The position numbers and the translations under genes were made by a program. This document shows positions 17,241 to 26,239 of a stretch of DNA of 64,000 nucleotides, in pieces (position 1 is the stretch's first letter; the number at the start of each line of letters is the position of its first letter). The notes below the pieces were generated by a model, which was not told the DNA's origin, ran no database searches, and saw only the letters and a program-made list of their open reading frames with translations. Origin of the DNA: Anoxybacter fermentans (lineage in GTDB: Bacteria > Bacillota > Halanaerobiia > DY22613); assembly GCF_003991135.1 (NCBI RefSeq), contig NZ_CP016379.1:682001-746000 (forward strand), in the 5' to 3' direction.

Positions 17241-18572
17241 TTGGCTAAACAGGTGAAAATTACAGAAACAGTTCTTAGAGACGGTCATCAATCTTTGATG
17301 GCAACCAGGATGAGAACTGAAGATATGCTTCCTGTTGCAGCAGAACTGGATGAAGTTGGTTATGCTTCTCTGGAAGTCTGGGGAGGGGCTACCTTTGATA
17401 GCTGTCTTAGATTTTTAAATGAAGATCCCTGGGAACGGCTTCGTTCTTTAAAGAAAGTAATCAAAAAAACACCATTACAAATGCTTTTGAGGGGACAAAA
17501 TCTTTTAGGATACCGTCATTATCCTGATGATGTGGTGGAACGTTTTGTTAAGAAATCTGTAGAAAACGGAATTGATATTATCCGAATCTTTGATGCTTTA
17601 AATGATGTGCGTAATCTGGAGGTCGCAATTCGAGCAACCAAAGAAGCAGGAGCACATGCTCAGGGTTGTATAGTATATACAACCAGTCCTGTACATGATA
17701 TTTCTATGTATTTAGAGCTGGCCCATAAGTTAAAAGATATGGGAGTTGATTCTATCTGTATTAAAGATATGGCTGGACTTTTAACTCCCCAGGTAGCATA
17801 TGAACTGGTTAGCCGGATTAAAAAAGAGATTGATTTGCCACTCCAACTCCACTGCCATTATACCAGCGGATTAGCTGCTGTAACTTATATGAAGGCTATA
17901 GAGGCAGGAGTGGATATAATCGATACAGCTTTCTCCAGTTTTGCTCTTTCAACATCACAACCTGCCACTGAGACTATGGTAGCAATTTTGGCGGAAACGG
18001 AATATGATACAGGGATTGATCTGGAAAAAGTATCTATGCTAAATCGGCATTTTAAAGATGTTAAGAAGAAAAGAGAAGAATTTGTAGCTGTTAGTGGTAT
18101 CGATCCAGAGGTATTGGTTTATCAAATTCCTGGTGGAATGCTTTCTAATTTAAGGAATGCTCTTCGACAGCAAAAGATGCTGGACAAATATGAAGAGGTT
18201 TTAAAAGAGGTACCTCGAATTAGGGAGGAACTGGGCTATCCGCCTCTTGTAACACCAATGAGTCAGATAGTTGGTACCCAGGCAGTTTTCAATGTCATTA
18301 CTGGCAAGCGTTATCAAGTTAAGTCCAAAGAGATCAAAGATTATGTAAAAGGATTGTATGGTAAATCCCCTGGGCCAATCTCTGAAGAGTTTCGTAAACA
18401 GATTATTGGTGATGAGGAACCAATTACCTGTAGACCAGCAGATTTACTCTCACCTATATATGAGAAGAAAGCAGAAGAAATTAAAGATCTAGCCCGTAGT
18501 GAAGAAGATGTGCTTTCATATATTCTCTTCCCTGAGCCCGCTTTAAACTTTTTTAAGAAGCGAAATGGGTAA
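17241..18572 (+). CDS. Oxaloacetate decarboxylase carboxyltransferase subunit (OadA-like)
   Basis: 443 aa, TTG start after GGGGTGATTTAAG. TIM-barrel carboxyltransferase: TETVLRDGHQSLMATRMRT (residues 8-26, metal site and substrate loop), CIKDMAGLLTP with the carbamylated lysine, and LHCHYTSGLA with the two metal-binding histidines. It lacks the C-terminal biotin domain, which is supplied by the separate carrier protein upstream. Specificity for oxaloacetate rather than pyruvate carboxylation is inferred from the OadB and OadG neighbours. Confidence 0.94.
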   Translation: MAKQVKITETVLRDGHQSLMATRMRTEDMLPVAAELDEVGYASLEVWGGATFDSCLRFLNEDPWERLRSLKKVIKKTPLQMLLRGQNLLGYRHYPDDVVERFVKKSVENGIDIIRIFDALNDVRNLEVAIRATKEAGAHAQGCIVYTTSPVHDISMYLELAHKLKDMGVDSICIKDMAGLLTPQVAYELVSRIKKEIDLPLQLHCHYTSGLAAVTYMKAIEAGVDIIDTAFSSFALSTSQPATETMVAILAETEYDTGIDLEKVSMLNRHFKDVKKKREEFVAVSGIDPEVLVYQIPGGMLSNLRNALRQQKMLDKYEEVLKEVPRIREELGYPPLVTPMSQIVGTQAVFNVITGKRYQVKSKEIKDYVKGLYGKSPGPISEEFRKQIIGDEEPITCRPADLLSPIYEKKAEEIKDLARSEEDVLSYILFPEPALNFFKKRNG

Positions 18573-18589
18573 AGATAGATAATAATCAG

Positions 18590-18633
18590 GAAGGTCCTTT
18601 ATCTCTTTTTTTAAGATAAAGGACCTTCTTTAT
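18590..18633 (+). terminator. Terminator of the decarboxylase operon
   Basis: AAGGTCCTTTATCT pairs with AGATAAAGGACCTT, followed by CTTTATTGTTT. Confidence 0.85.
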
Positions 18634-18668
18634 TGTTTAGACAAAAGTGCCTTACTGGTACGAAAAAA

Positions 18669-19068
18669 GAGGTCCACAGTGATCTATGCTTCGGTTATTG
18701 AAGAGTTTAAGAAACCCACAGCAATCTTTCGACTTACCTTGGATCCGTTTTGACCCTACAATAACCTTAGCTCGATGATGATCGATTATAGAAGACAATC
18801 AAATAAGGTTGAATTCACCCAGAATTTATTATGATCTTTCGACCATAATAAATCCCTGCTTGATCGATCATCATCTTAGGTCGACCCATATCGATTCTTG
18901 ACGACCCCATCAGTATCTTCCGACACTGATAAAGCCCTGGGAACCGATACAGATCAGCCCTTTGGCCCATATGAACCTAGAAATGAGTTCATATGAACCG
19001 CCGGTCGACTGATACGGAACTATTTAATACGATCCCGTATCAGTCTGCTCTCGACCACTGTGAACCTC
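18669..19068 (+). ncRNA. Candidate 400-nt structured non-coding RNA, class not recognised
   Basis: No ORF crosses this stretch, yet it holds many perfect complementary pairs. The outer stem GAGGTCCACAGTG (18669-18681) pairs with CACTGTGAACCTC (19056-19068) with one mismatch. Inside, GATGATGATCGAT (18774-18786) pairs with 18863-18875; ATTTATTATG (18824-18833) with 18844-18853; ATCAGT (18909-18914) with 18925-18930; CATATGAAC (18968-18976) with 18987-18995; and GACTGATACGG (19007-19017) with 19035-19045. The loop motif ATCTTTCGAC or ATCTTCCGAC occurs three times (18724, 18834, 18915). Strand is a guess: pairing works either way, but the plus strand follows the operon terminator. Large RNAs of this kind (OLE, ROOL, GOLLD) exist; I could not match any of them. 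Confidence 0.7.
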
Positions 19069-19350
19069 ACGTTTATTATAGTGTCCAGAAAGAGAAAATT
19101 TATACATGAAAAAAGTTTTTTATATATTGATTAACTTCTGGGGCATCCTGATTTCAGAAGAACGAAGAATAGCGATCTTGGAATTGAAATTGAAAACTAT
19201 TAATTCAGCAAGGATTTAATATTAAGGTGGTCTATAAAAATTTTAACCTTAGTGAACCTGATATAAATACATATTTCCGAAAAAGTTATAAAAATAGGTG
19301 AGGTTGTTAACAAACCCTTCTTTTTTAGAGACTTGCCCGTGCACTGCCGG
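19069..19350. other. Non-coding stretch downstream of the RNA candidate
   Basis: AT-rich, no recognisable gene. Includes the 3' flank of the RNA candidate; I see no clear terminator or promoter. Confidence 0.4.
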
Positions 19351-19443
19351 AAAAACTAAATATAATTTCTGAAGCGTATAAGTCAAGGCTTAAAGCCAAG
19401 ATGGCGGAGCGTCCAGTAGCGGAAGAAATTATATTTAGTTTTT
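19351..19443. repeat. 20-bp perfect inverted repeat around a 53-nt loop
   Basis: AAAAACTAAATATAATTTC at 19351-19369 is mirrored exactly at 19425-19443 (20 bp in all). The loop contains a second small hairpin (GGCTT/AAGCC). Only one copy is seen in the window. It may be a MITE-like remnant or an RNA hairpin; no flanking target duplication is visible. Confidence 0.6.
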
Positions 19444-19589
19444 CTATTCCTCTGTGGGAACAAGTTATGTGCACTTCCCCTTTTTCAACAGCCTGGGTGG
19501 TAGTTCCTTTTTTTATTTGATGTTGAAGGAAATTCATTATTAATGATGGAATTGATTATTATTAGGTTTAAAGATAAGGAGTGAGAAAA

Positions 19590-20411
19590 ATGGAACAGAG
19601 ATATAAAGAGATAGGAGTAACGGTACTGGGTTGGTGGATATTTTTTAGCAGTTATTTGGTGTTGGCTCTGGTAACTATTACAGTGGTTCAAAAATTTAAA
19701 ATTGGTTTAGACTGGCGTCTAGCTTTTCCTATCTTTATTAAATGGGAAATAATACTGGGAGTATTGGCATTGATTATAGCAGTTGTTATGCATATTTATA
19801 AGTTTTATCTTAAACGGTTTATACTGTTAAAGGGGTTTATAAGGACTTTCTTACTTTATTTTATCAGTTATCTGTTGACAATAGTAGTTGTGCCTTATCT
19901 TTTGGCTTTGCTACCGTTGGCCCGGGTGATGGTCGATGAGATTGAGTCCCACCTTTCTTTTATAATGATTATTCTTGTCATTTTTCGAATTTTCCCACAG
20001 CGAAATTATAATGATCCTAAAGGACCAAAATTTAAATTACCGTTGACCAACATTAAAAAGAATGATATTAAACCGTTTGGAATTTTTCATCCCGGGATAG
20101 ATTTTGTAAAAGAGTGGGGTACTCCTGTTTATGCAGCCGGTAATGGAAAAGTGGTCACTGCCTGGCCTTATAAAATTTATGGAAATATGGTTAAGATTGA
20201 ACATCAAAATGGTTTTAGCACTGTATATGGTCATTTAAATAAAATTTGTGTTCAGTATGGTCAGATAGTTAAAGAGGGTGATCTGATTGGCTATGTAGGT
20301 AATACCGGGCATTCATTTGAACCCCATCTTCATTTTGAAGTTAGATATAAAAATCGAGTAGTTGATCCGGAAAAATATCTTAAAGGAGCTAATTGGAAAA
20401 AAAAGAATTAA
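19590..20411 (+). CDS. Membrane-anchored M23 family metallopeptidase
   Basis: 273 aa from ATG 19590, nine bases after AAGGAG; the in-frame GTG at 19581 touches that site. Three to four transmembrane helices occupy residues about 10-125, then a LytM/M23 domain: HPGID (zinc His and Asp, residues about 163-167), GNMVKIEHQNGFSTVYGHL and HLHFE with the catalytic and zinc histidines. The domain should face outside and cut peptidoglycan cross-links. A terminator follows. Confidence 0.9.
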   Translation: MEQRYKEIGVTVLGWWIFFSSYLVLALVTITVVQKFKIGLDWRLAFPIFIKWEIILGVLALIIAVVMHIYKFYLKRFILLKGFIRTFLLYFISYLLTIVVVPYLLALLPLARVMVDEIESHLSFIMIILVIFRIFPQRNYNDPKGPKFKLPLTNIKKNDIKPFGIFHPGIDFVKEWGTPVYAAGNGKVVTAWPYKIYGNMVKIEHQNGFSTVYGHLNKICVQYGQIVKEGDLIGYVGNTGHSFEPHLHFEVRYKNRVVDPEKYLKGANWKKKN

Positions 20412-20421
20412 AACCAGATGC

Positions 20422-20462
20422 TTAAGGCTGTTGGCAATATATCAGGTCAACAGCCTTTTATG
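20422..20462 (+). terminator. Terminator of the M23 gene
   Basis: AAGGCTGTTG (20424-20433) pairs with CAACAGCCTT (20448-20457), followed by TTTATG. Confidence 0.8.
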
Positions 20463-20557
20463 TTATTAATTTTATTTCTGAATAATAATAAAATTATAAA
20501 AAGTTTAAACTTTATGCAGGTATGAGTAAAATCGTGACGAAATATTTATTATAAATT

Positions 20558-20699
20558 AAACTACAAAAAGCTAATTTTGAGTGCTATAGAAATTTTTTGT
20601 TAAACTATTTTAGTAAGATTTCAGTCGAAATAAGGCCTCATATGAGGATGTAGATGAGTTAATCAAGGGTCATAAGGACCCATTGATTAGTGTGCCTTA
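20558..20699. repeat. Intergenic palindrome, copy 7 (right end missing)
   Basis: Left arm and centre are present (AAACTACAAAAAGCTAAT to GATTAGTGTGCCTTA); the right terminal arm is absent, replaced by unrelated AT-rich DNA before the dehydrogenase operon. Confidence 0.75.
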
Positions 20700-20811
20700 A
20701 AAGAATTTAAAACATACAGAAAATTGGATGAATTGGCTTATTTAAGTTTTATCCGGAGTAATAATCCCTGAAAGTAGGTAGTAGCAATAAATGAAGGGGG
20801 GTTATTTTTAA

Positions 20812-21126
20812 ATGAGATTAGAAAAACATCCGATACTTGAATTTAAAAGGGGGAAAAAAGTGACATTTACCTTTAATGGACAGGAAGTAGAAGGCTATGA
20901 GGGAGAGACAATAGCTGCTGCTCTCCATGCCGCTGGTATCCGAAAATTAAGTGAAAGCCAGAAACTTCATCGGCCGCGGGGTTTATTCTGTGCCATCGGG
21001 AACTGCTCTTCCTGTCTAATGAAGGTAGATGGTATTCCCAATGTTAAAATTTGTATAACCAAGGTTAGGGAAGGAATGAGAGTAGAAGAGCAGAAAGGGA
21101 AAGGTGATCTAAGTGAAAACTACTGA
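20812..21126 (+). CDS. 2Fe-2S subunit of an FAD dehydrogenase complex (HcnA / PDH-type)
   Basis: 104 aa. The plant-type ferredoxin Cys pattern is CAIGNCSSC (residues about 64-72) with a further Cys in VKICITK, in the order found in HcnA and in the N-terminal part of sarcosine oxidase alpha. It carries electrons from the flavin subunits. First gene of a tightly packed five-gene operon (overlaps of 3-20 bases), so the products surely form one complex. Confidence 0.85.
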   Translation: MRLEKHPILEFKRGKKVTFTFNGQEVEGYEGETIAAALHAAGIRKLSESQKLHRPRGLFCAIGNCSSCLMKVDGIPNVKICITKVREGMRVEEQKGKGDLSENY

Positions 21127-22195
21127 GATTTTAGTAATTGGTGGTGGACCGGCAGGCCTGTCAGCAGCAATTAGTGCTGGCTCAAGAGGAGCAAAAGTTA
21201 TCCTTTTGGAACGGGATGATTTTCTTGGTGGTCAGTTGATTAAACAGACTCATCGTTTCTTTGGTTCAAAACGCGAACATGCAGGAACCAGGGGTTTTAA
21301 GATTGCTGAAGATTTGAAAGATAGAATTAAAAAATTGCATAATGTTGAGGTAATGGTCTCTGCTAGGGCTCTGGGTTTTTATGAAGATGGGGTAGTAACC
21401 GTTTTGAAAGATGAAAAGATGCATAAGATTAAAGCAGAGAAAGTAATTGTGGCTACAGGAGCTCATGAAAAGTTTCTTCCTTTTATTAATAATGATTTGC
21501 CTGGAATTTATGGTGCAGGTGCCGTACAGACTCTTATGAATGTATATGGAATTGTACCAGCTCAACGGATCTTAATGGTTGGTGCAGGAAATATCGGACT
21601 TATAGTTTCTTATCAATTAATGCAGGCAGGTGTAGAAGTAGCTGCTATTATTGAAGCTGCTCCCCGAATTGGTGGATATCTGGTACATGCTTCTAAAGTA
21701 CGCCGTATGGGTGTTCCTATTTTAACCAGACATACTATAAAGGCAGCCTATGGGACAAATAGGGTTGAAAAGGCTGTGATATGCCAATTGGATGATAAAT
21801 GGCAACATATTCCGGGTACGGAACAGGAATTAGAAGTGGATACTATCTGTCTAGCGGTAGGATTGAGTCCATTAACTGAGATTCTCTGGCAGGCTGAGTG
21901 TGAGATGATTTTTGTACCAGAATTGGGTGGACATGTACCTTTACGGGATGAAAACTTAGAGACATCAGTTCCTGGTATATATGTAGCAGGAGATTGTGCA
22001 GGTGTGGAAGAAGCAACAGCCGCCATGTTGGAAGGTGAATTAGCCGGCTTAAGTGCAGCTTATAGTCTGGGTTACGGAGAAGCCGATTTTAAAGAAAGAC
22101 GTGAACAGATTGTTACTAATCTACAGAACTTACGTAGCGGGCCTGTAGGTGATAAGATTAGAGCTGGGCTGGCTAAAGTAAGGAGGGGTGCATGA
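21113..22195 (+). CDS. FAD/NAD(P)-binding alpha-type subunit of the dehydrogenase complex
   Basis: 360 aa, GTG start overlapping the upstream gene by 14 bases. A Rossmann dinucleotide site sits at the N-terminus (LVIGGGPAGLSAAISAGSRG) and a second in the middle (RILMVGAGNIGLIVSYQ), with the C-terminal VPGIYVAGDCAGVEEAT flavin motif. This is the HcnB / proline dehydrogenase alpha / sarcosine oxidase alpha architecture, which passes electrons between FAD, Fe-S centres and an acceptor. Confidence 0.88.
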   Translation: MKTTEILVIGGGPAGLSAAISAGSRGAKVILLERDDFLGGQLIKQTHRFFGSKREHAGTRGFKIAEDLKDRIKKLHNVEVMVSARALGFYEDGVVTVLKDEKMHKIKAEKVIVATGAHEKFLPFINNDLPGIYGAGAVQTLMNVYGIVPAQRILMVGAGNIGLIVSYQLMQAGVEVAAIIEAAPRIGGYLVHASKVRRMGVPILTRHTIKAAYGTNRVEKAVICQLDDKWQHIPGTEQELEVDTICLAVGLSPLTEILWQAECEMIFVPELGGHVPLRDENLETSVPGIYVAGDCAGVEEATAAMLEGELAGLSAAYSLGYGEADFKERREQIVTNLQNLRSGPVGDKIRAGLAKVRRGA

Positions 22196-22689
22196 TGTTA
22201 GAATCTACCGGAGTACCCACTGTGGAAGATTTGAAAGCCAGGATGCCGTCAAAAGAACGCCTGGCCCGGGGCCCGGTGGCAATGATTGAATGTTTCCAGA
22301 GGATTCCCTGTGATCCATGTTACCATAGCTGTAAACGTGGAGCTATTAGCAAATTGATAGATATAAATGATATTCCTCAGGTTGATTATGAGAAATGTAA
22401 TGGTTGTGGGCTCTGTATTAGTAACTGTCCGGGACTTGCTATATTTGTTCTGGATCAAAATTATGATGAAAAGTATGGACTTATAAAAATGCCTTATGAA
22501 TTATTGCCACGTCCTGAGATTGGTGAAGAAGTGGTTGCTTTAAACCGGGAAGGTCAGGAGGTATGTAAGGGTAAAGTAGTGGAAGTACGGGATGGAAAGA
22601 TTCAAGACAAAACAGCCATTATTGGTGTTGCAGTCCCCAAAAAATTTTTGATGGAGGTTCGCAATATCAAAGTGGGGAGGTCTAAATGA
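22192..22689 (+). CDS. 4Fe-4S ferredoxin subunit of the dehydrogenase complex
   Basis: 165 aa, overlapping the previous stop (ATGATG), with AGGAGGGG upstream. Residues about 35-85 carry two sets of Cys: CDPCYHSC and CNGCGLCISNCP. The first set is shortened relative to standard ferredoxins. The C-terminal 70 residues form a small beta domain (VCKGKVVEVRDG). It is likely an electron-transfer subunit with no counterpart in the classic HcnABC set, like the delta-type chain of archaeal proline dehydrogenase. Confidence 0.85.
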   Translation: MMLESTGVPTVEDLKARMPSKERLARGPVAMIECFQRIPCDPCYHSCKRGAISKLIDINDIPQVDYEKCNGCGLCISNCPGLAIFVLDQNYDEKYGLIKMPYELLPRPEIGEEVVALNREGQEVCKGKVVEVRDGKIQDKTAIIGVAVPKKFLMEVRNIKVGRSK

Positions 22690-22967
22690 TGGAAAATGGT
22701 AAAATTATTGTTTGTAGATGTGAAGATGTTACCCTTGCAGAGATCCGACAATTGATTGAGGAAGGCTTTACTTCTTTAGATGAGATAAAAAGAATTGCAC
22801 GATGCGGAATGGGTCCATGTCAGGGTAAAACTTGCAGTCAGATAATTGCCCGTGAAATAGCCGCCGCTACAGGAAAGTCCCTGGAAGAGATACAGATTCC
22901 AACCAATAGACCTCCCATAGGAGGAATTAAACTGGGTGAGTTGGTAGGTGAAGAAAATGAAGAATAA
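22686..22967 (+). CDS. BFD-like 2Fe-2S subunit of the dehydrogenase complex
   Basis: 93 aa. The bacterioferritin-associated-ferredoxin-like domain has Cys ligands in VCRCEDV (residues 9-13) and ARCGMGPCQGKTC (residues about 39-51). In related enzymes this domain is the C-terminal part of HcnB or sarcosine oxidase alpha; here it is a free subunit. GGGAGG sits eight bases before the ATG. Confidence 0.87.
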   Translation: MMENGKIIVCRCEDVTLAEIRQLIEEGFTSLDEIKRIARCGMGPCQGKTCSQIIAREIAAATGKSLEEIQIPTNRPPIGGIKLGELVGEENEE

Positions 22968-24102
22968 AGCATCTGTTGTAGTTATTGGGGGAGGCGTTGT
23001 TGGTTGTTCTATTGCATATAATCTTGCCAGGTTGGGTGTGAAAGATGTTGTAGTAGTAGAAAAAAATTTTCTCGCATCTGGTTCAACAGGTCGTTGTGGT
23101 GCCGGGGTACGTCAACAGTGGGGTACTGAGATGAATTGCCGATTGGCAAAGGAAAGTATGAAGATTTTTGAAAACATGAATGAAATTCTCAAGACTAAAC
23201 GGGATATTGAACTGAAACAGGAAGGTTATCTTCTTTTAGCTTATTCTGAACGGGAGATGGATCAATTTAAGAAAAATATTGAACTTCAGAACAGTCTGGG
23301 CATTCCATCCCATTTAGTAACTCCCGAAGAGGCCAAAGAGATTGTACCATATCTAAATACAGAGAATCTGATAGGTGGAGCTTTCTGTCCAACTGATGGG
23401 CATGCCAATCCTTTTTTAGTCACCCAGGCCTATGCTGATGCAGCACGGTATTTAGGTGTGGAATTTTATCTCCGTACTGAAGTTACCGGCATCAGACAGG
23501 AAAAAGGCCGAATCGTTGGAGTAGAGACAAATCGGGGATTTATAGCTACTGAGAAAGTGGTAAATACAGCAGGAGGATATTCTCAAGTTATTGGCAAGAT
23601 GGTTGGTTTGGATTTGCCGGTTTATTCAGAAAGACATCAAATTCTGGTAACTGAACCTGTTGAAAAGATGCAGGGACCGATGGTTATGTCTTTTTCTTAT
23701 AATATTTATTGTCAGCAGAATCCTCATGGTAGTTTCATTATGGGTTTTGGTGATCCAAATGAACCACGGGATTTCAATATCCGCTCTAGTTGGCAATTTT
23801 TAGAAGAGATGGCCCGTAAGGTAACCTGGCTTTTACCGCCTTTAAAACATTTACGAGTTGTTCGACAATGGGCCGGGCTTTATAATGTTACACCCGATCG
23901 TCAACCAATTCTATGTGAAACACCTCAAGTTCCTGGCTTTTATTTAGCTATCGGTTTTAGCGGTCATGGTTTTATGATTGCACCAATGGTGGGAATTCTC
24001 ATGGCAGAGATGATTACAGGTCAAAAGTTAAGTATGGATTTAGAACTGGATTTAGGTCGTTTTGAACGCGGTGAGCTAATCCTTGAGCCATCTGTGGTAT
24101 AA
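22957..24102 (+). CDS. FAD-dependent substrate-oxidising (beta) subunit, probable L-proline dehydrogenase
   Basis: 381 aa from the ATG at 22957, which has AGGTGA upstream. DAO-family fold: N-terminal VVVIGGGVVGCSIAYNLAR FAD site, ASGSTGRCGAGVRQQWG, and the C-terminal VTPDRQPILCETPQVPGFYLA plus GFSGHGFMIAPMVG segment. It corresponds to PDH1 beta, sarcosine oxidase beta or HcnC. Proline as the substrate is inferred from the pruA gene 314 bp downstream; glycine, sarcosine or hydroxyproline cannot be excluded from sequence. Confidence 0.85.
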   Translation: MKNKASVVVIGGGVVGCSIAYNLARLGVKDVVVVEKNFLASGSTGRCGAGVRQQWGTEMNCRLAKESMKIFENMNEILKTKRDIELKQEGYLLLAYSEREMDQFKKNIELQNSLGIPSHLVTPEEAKEIVPYLNTENLIGGAFCPTDGHANPFLVTQAYADAARYLGVEFYLRTEVTGIRQEKGRIVGVETNRGFIATEKVVNTAGGYSQVIGKMVGLDLPVYSERHQILVTEPVEKMQGPMVMSFSYNIYCQQNPHGSFIMGFGDPNEPRDFNIRSSWQFLEEMARKVTWLLPPLKHLRVVRQWAGLYNVTPDRQPILCETPQVPGFYLAIGFSGHGFMIAPMVGILMAEMITGQKLSMDLELDLGRFERGELILEPSVV

Positions 24103-24147
24103 GGCTTATACGAAAAAGGGGGTGAATGGTTTTATCTAATTTATAAC

Positions 24148-24351
24148 TTTACTGCAAAAAGCTAATTTTTCGTTTCAAAAGAAATTTTTCGAACCGTCTA
24201 AAATTTGATTTCAGTCGAAATAAGGTACACTGATCAATGGGTCATCCTGCCCCTTTATTAGCTCATCACATCCTGTGATAAGGCCTTATTTCGACTGAAA
24301 TCTTACTAAGATGGTTTAACAAAAAATTTCAAAATTAGCTTTTTGCAGTTT
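24148..24351. repeat. Intergenic palindrome, copy 8
   Basis: Nearly complete copy between the dehydrogenase operon and pruA; its transcribed hairpin could partly separate the two units. Confidence 0.85.
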
Positions 24352-24415
24352 AATCATTTATCCAATTTTTCGCATCTAAAGAGGTTAAAAATTTCTTATA
24401 AGGAGGTTAGATGAT

Positions 24416-26047
24416 ATGAGTAATGCTATTTATAAAATTGAAAAACCTGCCAATGAACCAGTGCTAAGTTACCGTCCCGGAAGTCCAGAGAGAGAAGAGC
24501 TTAAGGCTAAGCTAAAAGAATTAAAGAGTAGGGAAATTGAAATTCCACTAATTATCGGCGGAAAGGAAGTTAAAACCGGGGATTTTGGTGAATGTAGAAT
24601 GCCCCATGATCATCAACACCGTCTGGCAGTTTATCATAAAGCCGGGCCAAAAGAGATTGAAATGGCCATAGAAGCAGCTAGAGAAGCTAAAAAAGAATGG
24701 GCCAGAATGGCCTGGGAAGATAGAATTGCTATCTTTAGAAAAGCTGCTGAACTTCTAGCTGGGCCTTATCGTTCATTATTGAATGCTGCTACTATGCTGG
24801 GTCAAAGTAAAAATGTCTTTCAGGCAGAGATTGATTCAGCATGTGAGCTGATTGATTTCTTCCGCTTTAATACTTACTATGCAACTCAAATTTATAAAGA
24901 TCAACCCTATTCTCCTGTTGGATTTTGGAATCGGATGGAGTACCGTCCTTTAGAAGGATTTGTCTTTGCCGTAACTCCATTTAACTTTACGTCTATTGCC
25001 GGCAATTTGCCAACTTCCCCAGCTATGTTAGGTAATACAGTGCTTTGGAAGCCAGCTTCTTCTGCTATTTATTCAGCCTATTATATAATGAAACTATTAG
25101 AAGAAGCAGGTTTGCCACCAGGTGTTATTAATTTTATTCCTGGTTCTGGTTCGAAGGTTGGAGATTATGTTTTAGCAAGTCCAGAATTGGCAGGTATTCA
25201 TTTCACCGGATCAACAGAGGTCTTTAAGAGTATGTGGAGAACAGTCGGCGAAAATATTGAAAAGTATAATACCTACCCCAGGATTGTTGGCGAGACCGGA
25301 GGAAAGGATTTTGTCTTTGTTCACGAGTCTGCCCAGGTTGCCCCGGTTGTTACCGCTCTAATCCGTGGTGCTTTTGAATATCAGGGCCAGAAATGTTCTG
25401 CTGCTTCCCGGGCTTATATTCCGGATAATCGTTGGGAAGAAATAAAAGAAGAACTTTTGGCACAAATTAGTGAACTGAAAATGGGTAGTCCTGAGGACTT
25501 TACTAATTTTGTCAATGCGGTTATTGATAAAAATGCTTATCAGAGTATTAAAGAATATATTGATTATGCTAAAGCTCATGAAGATGCTGAGATTTTAATT
25601 GGAGGAAACTGTGACGATTCTAAAGGATATTTTATCGAACCTACAGTAATTCTGGCAAAAACTCCTGATTTTAAGACAATGAGAGAGGAAATTTTTGGTC
25701 CAGTCCTTACTGTTTATGTTTATGATGCTGATAAGTATGAGGAGACCCTTCATATATGTGACCAAACATCCCCTTATGGTTTGACAGGTAGTATTTTTGC
25801 TCAGGATAGAAAGGCTATTGTTTTAGCTGAGGATATTTTGGTTAATGCTGCAGGTAATTTCTATATTAATGACAAACCTACCGGTGCTGTTGTTGGTCAA
25901 CAACCTTTTGGTGGAAGTCGGGCTTCGGGAACCAATGATAAAGCCGGAAGTTATCTCAACCTGTTACGTTGGGTTTCACCGCGTGCCATTAAAGAGACAT
26001 TTGTTCCCCCAGTAGACTACAGGTATCCCTTTATGGAGGAGGAATAA
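24416..26047 (+). CDS. pruA: L-glutamate gamma-semialdehyde (P5C) dehydrogenase
   Basis: 543 aa aldehyde dehydrogenase of the long RocA/PruA type. Visible motifs are FAVTPFNFTSIAGNLPTSPA (NAD+ site), FTGSTEVFKSMW, the general-base Glu in VGETGGKDFVFV, and the nucleophile Cys in YQGQKCSAASRAYIP. C-terminal GQQPFGGSRASGTNDKAG is characteristic of P5C dehydrogenases. It oxidises glutamate semialdehyde to glutamate with NAD+. Placed after the flavin dehydrogenase operon, it completes a proline to glutamate route. AAGGAGGTTAGATGAT precedes the ATG. Confidence 0.96.
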   Translation: MSNAIYKIEKPANEPVLSYRPGSPEREELKAKLKELKSREIEIPLIIGGKEVKTGDFGECRMPHDHQHRLAVYHKAGPKEIEMAIEAAREAKKEWARMAWEDRIAIFRKAAELLAGPYRSLLNAATMLGQSKNVFQAEIDSACELIDFFRFNTYYATQIYKDQPYSPVGFWNRMEYRPLEGFVFAVTPFNFTSIAGNLPTSPAMLGNTVLWKPASSAIYSAYYIMKLLEEAGLPPGVINFIPGSGSKVGDYVLASPELAGIHFTGSTEVFKSMWRTVGENIEKYNTYPRIVGETGGKDFVFVHESAQVAPVVTALIRGAFEYQGQKCSAASRAYIPDNRWEEIKEELLAQISELKMGSPEDFTNFVNAVIDKNAYQSIKEYIDYAKAHEDAEILIGGNCDDSKGYFIEPTVILAKTPDFKTMREEIFGPVLTVYVYDADKYEETLHICDQTSPYGLTGSIFAQDRKAIVLAEDILVNAAGNFYINDKPTGAVVGQQPFGGSRASGTNDKAGSYLNLLRWVSPRAIKETFVPPVDYRYPFMEEE

Positions 26048-26174
26048 AAAATAGGATAGATCTTAAAAAAGGAAAAAGAATTGGAACTAAAATTAAAAAA
26101 AATATTATAGGAGATTAGATTTTAGAAGGAGAATTTTCATTTACGAAGAAAATATTTAGTAAAATTAATTAATA

Positions 26175-26221
26175 GCGAACTTATCCTACTAAAATTACGG
26201 TAGGATAGGTTCGTTTTTTTA
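26175..26221 (+). terminator. Terminator of pruA
   Basis: CGAACTTATCCTAC pairs with GTAGGATAGGTTCG, followed by seven or more T. Confidence 0.9.
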
Positions 26222-26239
26222 AAGAAGGGGGAAAACAAA

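Noticed and set aside
18669-19068. Assignment of the structured RNA to OLE
   Set aside because: OLE RNA occurs in this kind of bacterium, but its usual neighbour genes are absent and I cannot match its conserved sequence from memory, so I left the class open.
19325-19537. 70-aa minus-strand ORF
   Set aside because: Overlaps the inverted repeat and lacks a start signal; the apparent similarity to annotated short proteins is likely from earlier spurious calls.
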